From Curtobacterium sp. 9128 (GTDB lineage: Bacteria > Actinomycetota > Actinomycetes > Actinomycetales > Microbacteriaceae): a stretch of DNA of 64,000 nucleotides. Every line of letters starts with the position of its first letter. Within the stretch, counting starts at the first letter, position 1. The position numbers were made by a program, and so were the translations under genes. Positions 60,055 to 64,000 of this stretch are shown one piece after another. The DNA lies in assembly GCF_900086645.1 (NCBI RefSeq), contig NZ_LT576451.1:1922001-1986000 (forward strand), given 5' to 3'. Below the pieces are notes generated by a model, which had not been told where the DNA came from, did no database searches, and saw only the letters and a program-made list of their open reading frames with translations.

Positions 60055-63000
60055 TCAGGCGAGCAGGGAACGGATGTCCTCGGCGGTCAGGTCGTCGGCG
60101 AACAGGGCGTCGTCGTCGATCATCGTGGCGAAGAGCTGGGCCTTGCGGGCGGCGAGTGCGAGGACCTTTTCCTCGATGGTGTCCTCGGCGATGAGGCGGT
60201 TGACGTTCACCGACCGGGTCTGCCCGATGCGGTGGGTCCGGTCGACGGCCTGTGATTCGGCAGCGGGGTTCCACCACGGGTCGAGCACGAACACGGTGTC
60301 CGCTTCGGTGAGGGTCAGCCCGAAGCCGCCGGCCTTGAGCGAGATGAGGAACGCCGGGGCGGTGCCGTTCCGGAAACGGTCGATCACCTTCGTGCGGGCC
60401 CGTGTCGAGCCGTCGAGGTACTCGTACCCGATACCGCGGTCGTCGAGGGCCGTGGCCACCATGCGGAGGAACGACGTGAACTGGCTGAACACGAGTGCGC
60501 GACGGCCCTCTGCCGCGAGCTGCTCCAGTTCGTCGAGCAGCAGCTCGAGCTTGGCGGAGGGGATGTCCTCTGACTCACCCGACACCAGCGCGGGGGAGAG
60601 CGCGAGCATCCGGAGCAGTGTCAGCGACCGGAACACGATCATCCGGTTGCGGTCGAGGTCGTCGATGAGGTCGAGCACCTTGAGGCGCTCACGGTTGAGC
60701 GTCCGCTCGTAGACGTCCCGGTGCGCCGGGTCGAGCGTGACCCGGACGACCTGCTCCTGCTTCGGTGGCAGGTCGGCGGCGACGCTCTCCTTCGTCCGTC
60801 GCAGCATGAGCGGGCGGATCCGACGGCGCAGACGTGCGGTGAGCTCCTGGCGCGCGGAGCCGCGGAGGTCGGGGGAAGCGAGGGGCTTCACGTAGTCGTC
60901 GCCGAACCGCGTCCACGACGACAGCAGCCCGGGTGCGACGATCGAGAACAGCGCCCAGAGGTCGGTCAGCCCGTTCTCGAGCGGGGTGCCGGTGATCGCG
61001 ATCTTCACGGGGGCCTGCAGCTCGGCGGCCGCCCGGTGCGTCTGCGACTGCGGGTTCTTCACGAACTGCGCTTCGTCGAGGAGCAGCGCCGACCACGGCA
61101 GGTCGGTGTAGGCGCGGGCGTCGAGGCGGAGCAGCGCGTAGGAGGTCACGACGACGTCCGACGCGGCAGCGGTCCTGGCGACGAGCGCGGGGTCCTTCAA
61201 CGAGGTCGTCTCGATCGTGGCGACCTGCAGCGACGGGACGAACCGTGCTGCCTCGGCCGCCCAGTTCCCGACGACCGAGGTCGGTGCGACGACGAGGAAC
61301 GGCGGGTCGTCGGGCGCGGTACTCCGGCGCGCGGCGATCATGGCGAGCGCCTGCAGGGTCTTGCCGAGTCCCATGTCGTCGGCGAGCACCCCACCGATGC
61401 CGTTCGACACGAGGAACGACAGCCAGGCGTACCCGGACAGCTGGTACGGCCGGAGGTCCGCGCGGACGGTTTCCGGGACGGCGACGTCGCCAGGGGGCGC
61501 CGCGTCGAGGAGCCGCGACGCCATGGCCGTCCACCGTTCGTCGTGGTCGGTCTCGTCGGCGAGCTGGTCGAACTCGGACCACAGCCCGGCCTGCAGGGGC
61601 GTGACCGTCATCGGCTGCGACGGCTCCCACTCGTTCTGGTCACGGGCTTCGTCGATGAGCTCCTTCAACCGGTCGAACGCCGGGTCCGCGAGCGACAGGT
61701 ACGAGTTGTCGACGAGCTTGAGCCGCCGCTGCCTGCTCGCGAGCGCGGTCAGGAGCGGCGTGAACGGGATCTCCTTGCCCTTGACGCTGACGATGATGCC
61801 GAGGTCGAACCAGTCGTGCTTGTCGGAGGGCATCGTCGTGACGCGGATGTTCGGCTTGCCGGTGAGTCGTTCGTAGTCGAGGCGCTCACCCTGCACGACG
61901 ACCCGCACGCCGTGGTCGGGGAGCGCGGGGAGGAGCTCGTTCGCGAGGACCGCGACGTCTGCTCCCTCGACCGTGCCGTCGACGAACCACGCCAGCGACT
62001 CCGCCACGTCGTCGGCGGCGCGGACACCGGTCAGGTCCGGCAGCGGCCCGTGCATCGACACCGGGTCCTTCCGGCCGTCGACGTGCCAGCGCCACTGCAG
62101 GTGTGCGACGTCGTCGGTCCGCGGTGCGCGGGCCGGTTCGAAGGTCACGGTGAGCACGAGTTCCGGGGGAGTCCGCTCGGGGAGCTCGATCGAGCCGTCC
62201 GAGCTGACGAGCCCGAGCGCACCCCGGAGTCGTGGCGACCAGTCCGCCAGGAACTCGGACACCTCGGCAGCGGGGACCTGGATCCTGGTGCCCTCGACGA
62301 GCATGCGCCGCTGGTCCGCTGGCACGGGCTCCGGCGTCGGGGCGAGTTCGACGCGGAACTCCGGCGACTCGCGGAACACGTAGAGCCCGTGGTCACCGAT
62401 GAGCCGAGCGGCGCCGTCCACCACGGGCCTGCCGTCGAGCACGGCGCTGGTGCCGATCACGAGCCCGGAGTCCGAGCGAGCGACGTCGAGCAGCACGCGG
62501 GCGTCGGTGCCGAGCGTGGCACCGCCCTCGCGCTTCCCGGTCACGAAGGCGACCCCGAGCGACGGGGCCTGTCGCAGCAGCGGCCAGAGGAGCGGGCTCT
62601 GGAAGTCGTCGAGGTGGATCCAGTCGCTCTCACCGGGGAGCCCGGCGAGCGCGCCCGCACGGTGCAGGGCGGCGAACTGCAGGAACCACGCGTGCTGTTC
62701 GGCGCCGAGACCGAGCCGGTTCATCGAGTACGGGAGCGTGCCCCAGGTGAGCTGCCCGCGCACCCAGTTGCCGGCGTCGCTGCGGGTCACGGGGCGGACG
62801 CCGAGTCGGACCGACCGCGACGCCGTCGGCAGTGCCCGACCGGCCGATCGCGCGCGCGCAGCCATGCGGGCGGGCACCGCGTCGCGGAGTTCGAACTGCA
62901 GACCGAGCGGGGTCGACGTGGTGGACGTGACCGGTGGCGGGGCGTCGCCGGCGAGGCGGGCGACCTCGTGCCTCCAGTCCGGGGCCGGCGGAGCCGGTTC

Positions 63001-63312
63001 CTCGGCTCGTGGGCCGGCGTGCGCGGCCACGGCACGGGCGTTGATGGTGAGGAGCGCGGCGGCGACGTGCTTGCACTCGCCGCCGATCGGGCACGTGCAG
63101 CGGGACCGGACGGGGCGGACGAACTCGCCGCGTGCGGCGGTGGTGTCGACGTGCACCTCGTACGGTTCGTCGGCGGAGCCGGCCACGACCCCGGTGATCG
63201 TGCCGTCGTCGTGCCAGGTGGCGTCGTCGACGAGCCCGCGGCGGACGATGTCCCGCGCACGACCGAACGTCTGCGGCCCGACGAAGCGGATGACGTCGAC
63301 GGCGTCGATCAT
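60055..63312 (-). CDS. SWIM zinc-finger SNF2-family helicase
   Basis: 1085 aa from MIDAVDVIRFVGPQTF. N-terminal SWIM finger near residues 70-85 (CTCPIGGECKHVAAALL, CxC...CxH), a long middle region, then SNF2 ATPase domains: LRPYQLSGYAWLSFLVSNGIGGVLADDMGLGKTLQALAMIA (Walker A around 643-650), LLLDEAQFVKNPQSQ, TGTPLENGLTDLWALF, and helicase C with LVFSQFTSFLRM, ISLKAGGFGLTLTEADTVFVLDPWWNPAAESQAVDRTHRIGQ. Likely DNA-translocating repair factor, similar to bacterial RapA/HepA relatives. A GCCTCCAGTCC copy (62970-62980) lies inside, read DWRH. Confidence 0.9.
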   Translation of the reverse strand: MIDAVDVIRFVGPQTFGRARDIVRRGLVDDATWHDDGTITGVVAGSADEPYEVHVDTTAARGEFVRPVRSRCTCPIGGECKHVAAALLTINARAVAAHAGPRAEEPAPPAPDWRHEVARLAGDAPPPVTSTTSTPLGLQFELRDAVPARMAARARSAGRALPTASRSVRLGVRPVTRSDAGNWVRGQLTWGTLPYSMNRLGLGAEQHAWFLQFAALHRAGALAGLPGESDWIHLDDFQSPLLWPLLRQAPSLGVAFVTGKREGGATLGTDARVLLDVARSDSGLVIGTSAVLDGRPVVDGAARLIGDHGLYVFRESPEFRVELAPTPEPVPADQRRMLVEGTRIQVPAAEVSEFLADWSPRLRGALGLVSSDGSIELPERTPPELVLTVTFEPARAPRTDDVAHLQWRWHVDGRKDPVSMHGPLPDLTGVRAADDVAESLAWFVDGTVEGADVAVLANELLPALPDHGVRVVVQGERLDYERLTGKPNIRVTTMPSDKHDWFDLGIIVSVKGKEIPFTPLLTALASRQRRLKLVDNSYLSLADPAFDRLKELIDEARDQNEWEPSQPMTVTPLQAGLWSEFDQLADETDHDERWTAMASRLLDAAPPGDVAVPETVRADLRPYQLSGYAWLSFLVSNGIGGVLADDMGLGKTLQALAMIAARRSTAPDDPPFLVVAPTSVVGNWAAEAARFVPSLQVATIETTSLKDPALVARTAAASDVVVTSYALLRLDARAYTDLPWSALLLDEAQFVKNPQSQTHRAAAELQAPVKIAITGTPLENGLTDLWALFSIVAPGLLSSWTRFGDDYVKPLASPDLRGSARQELTARLRRRIRPLMLRRTKESVAADLPPKQEQVVRVTLDPAHRDVYERTLNRERLKVLDLIDDLDRNRMIVFRSLTLLRMLALSPALVSGESEDIPSAKLELLLDELEQLAAEGRRALVFSQFTSFLRMVATALDDRGIGYEYLDGSTRARTKVIDRFRNGTAPAFLISLKAGGFGLTLTEADTVFVLDPWWNPAAESQAVDRTHRIGQTRSVNVNRLIAEDTIEEKVLALAARKAQLFATMIDDDALFADDLTAEDIRSLLA
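62970..62980. repeat. Copy of GGACTGGAGGC element in SNF2 gene
   Basis: GCCTCCAGTCC on the plus strand; the minus-strand gene reads GGACTGGAGG as DWR, a third frame relative to GLEAR and ASSP readings elsewhere. Confidence 0.5.
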
Positions 63313-63437
63313 CGGGGCGGCTGGCACGGGTCCATCGTGCCAGCAACCACCGACCCCCGCGGCCGGAGCCGAAGGCGCACGGCCACCCGGACAGGGGCTG
63401 TCCGCGGCGGCGTCGGCAGGGCATGCTCGAACCCACG

Positions 63438-63887
63438 ATGCTGCATTCACTGGTCTACATGAGCTCTGCTCGCGAGCGCTTCGACGACGACGAGCTGGAA
63501 GCGGTCCTGTCCCACGCACGGGAGCGGAACACCGGCGACGGTCTCTCCGGCCTCCTGGTGTACCGCGCCGGTCGGTTCATGCAGCTCCTCGAGGGGCCGT
63601 ACGACGCCGTGATGGCGACGTACACGCGGATCCTCGAGGACGATCGGCACCACGACGTCTCCCTGCTCGTCGAGGAGTCGATCCACACGCGGCGCTTCCC
63701 GGAGTGGACCATGGCGTTCGACCGCGACGAGTCGTCGGAGCTGCCGGAGGGGTTCAGCTCGTTCCTCGGCACGGGGGACTCCAGCGCGGACCAGAGCCGA
63801 GCGCGCGAGCTGCTCCGCTGGTTCCGGAACCACCCGCTGGCTGATCCGACCGCCGCGGCGGGCAAGCACCGACGCGAACAGGCCTGA
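63438..63887 (+). CDS. BLUF-domain blue-light photoreceptor
   Basis: 149 aa from MLHSLVYMSSARERF. BLUF key residues are all present and in AppA register: Tyr7 (AppA Tyr21), Asn31 (Asn45), Gln49 (Gln63), Trp90 (Trp104), Met92 (Met106). Motifs GLSGLLVYRAGRFMQLLEG and FPEWTMAF. It binds FAD and signals through hydrogen-bond change at the flavin. The C-terminal ~50 residues are a short tail without an output domain, so it probably acts by protein-protein interaction. An ATG 15 nt upstream is the alternative start. Confidence 0.92.
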   Translation: MLHSLVYMSSARERFDDDELEAVLSHARERNTGDGLSGLLVYRAGRFMQLLEGPYDAVMATYTRILEDDRHHDVSLLVEESIHTRRFPEWTMAFDRDESSELPEGFSSFLGTGDSSADQSRARELLRWFRNHPLADPTAAAGKHRREQA

Positions 63888-63931
63888 ACGCTCCGCCGCA
63901 GGGAGCGCCGGGCCGGACTCGACGACAGCAC

Positions 63932-63962
63932 GACGCCCCGCACCGTTCCGGTGCGGGGCGTC
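63932..63962. terminator. 14-bp GC-rich hairpin after BLUF gene
   Basis: GACGCCCCGCACCG and its exact reverse complement flank a TTC loop, 44 nt after the BLUF stop. No T-tract follows on the plus strand. A possible gene end lies just downstream on the other strand, so it may serve both. Confidence 0.65.
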
Positions 63963-63971
63963 TGGACTCGG

Positions 63972-64000
63972 TCAGCTTCCGGTTGCGACCTGTCCCTGCA
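63972..64000 (-). CDS. Possible 3' end of a minus-strand gene running out of the window
   Basis: The minus strand reads QGQVATGS then TGA (63974-63972), directly after the hairpin at 63932-63962. Only nine codons are visible, so product and reality of the gene are uncertain. Confidence 0.3.

Overview
The window reads as a high-GC actinobacterial chromosome, most probably family Microbacteriaceae and plausibly Curtobacterium. The basis is strong GC bias at third codon positions, frequent GTG starts, many 4-base stop/start overlaps (ATGA, GTGA), and a dehydrogenase very like the levodione reductase of Leifsonia/Corynebacterium aquaticum. The genus call is inference. No prophage, transposase, CRISPR array or tRNA gene was seen.

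Layout. 1-2076: 3' part of a 23S rRNA, a 5S rRNA and a perfectly palindromic terminator. 2209-17802: a carbohydrate cluster with a ROK repressor, GH42 beta-galactosidase, two GH36 alpha-galactosidases, a GH2 beta-mannosidase and a complete Opp/Dpp-type ABC importer; two matching operator-like sites link its two promoters. I infer import and intracellular breakdown of galactosylated (galacto)mannan oligosaccharides. 17906-20323: short UvrA2-like ATPase. 20361-23852: coupled operon of ABC exporter ATPase and permease, sensor kinase and response regulator.

24002-27753 and, inverted, 42334-45929: two paralogous loci, each with a small WXG100/EspC-like protein, a large protein with an N-terminal WXG-like domain and a DUF1023-type alpha/beta hydrolase, and a tandem run of ~160-residue lipoproteins from one family. 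Every junction overlaps by a few bases. Both loci share an extended -10 promoter sequence. The first contains a fused remnant of a lipoprotein gene and an effector 3' end; the second has a frame-disrupted lipoprotein gene. I read these as polymorphic type VII-associated effector/immunity arrays. This is the most interesting system in the window.

27888-30021: SDR and divergent AraC regulator, small hypothetical. 30067-32196: NERD/UvrD helicase. 33111-37011: probable defence module (MazG-like, GIY-YIG+DUF2075 helicase, EVE-HNH nuclease, Nudix, Vsr). 37012-39818: a degraded stretch, DUF1653 protein, LysR and divergent SDR. 40053-41716: NrtR-like regulator and ADP-ribosylglycohydrolase facing each other across two matched operators. 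46012-51028: TM0106-type nuclease-helicase, NERD membrane protein, SseB-like protein. 51174-55379: CUT1 sugar importer (binding protein and two permeases) with a coupled APH-fold kinase. 55438-64000: small membrane and PH-domain proteins, GPP34, levodione-type reductase, secreted HNH nuclease, aldo/keto reductase, isochorismatase-like protein, SWIM-SNF2 helicase, BLUF photoreceptor.

A short sequence, GGACTGGAGGCTCG or its core, recurs on both strands through the window. It lies in genes in different reading frames, and as paired inverted copies that form hairpins.
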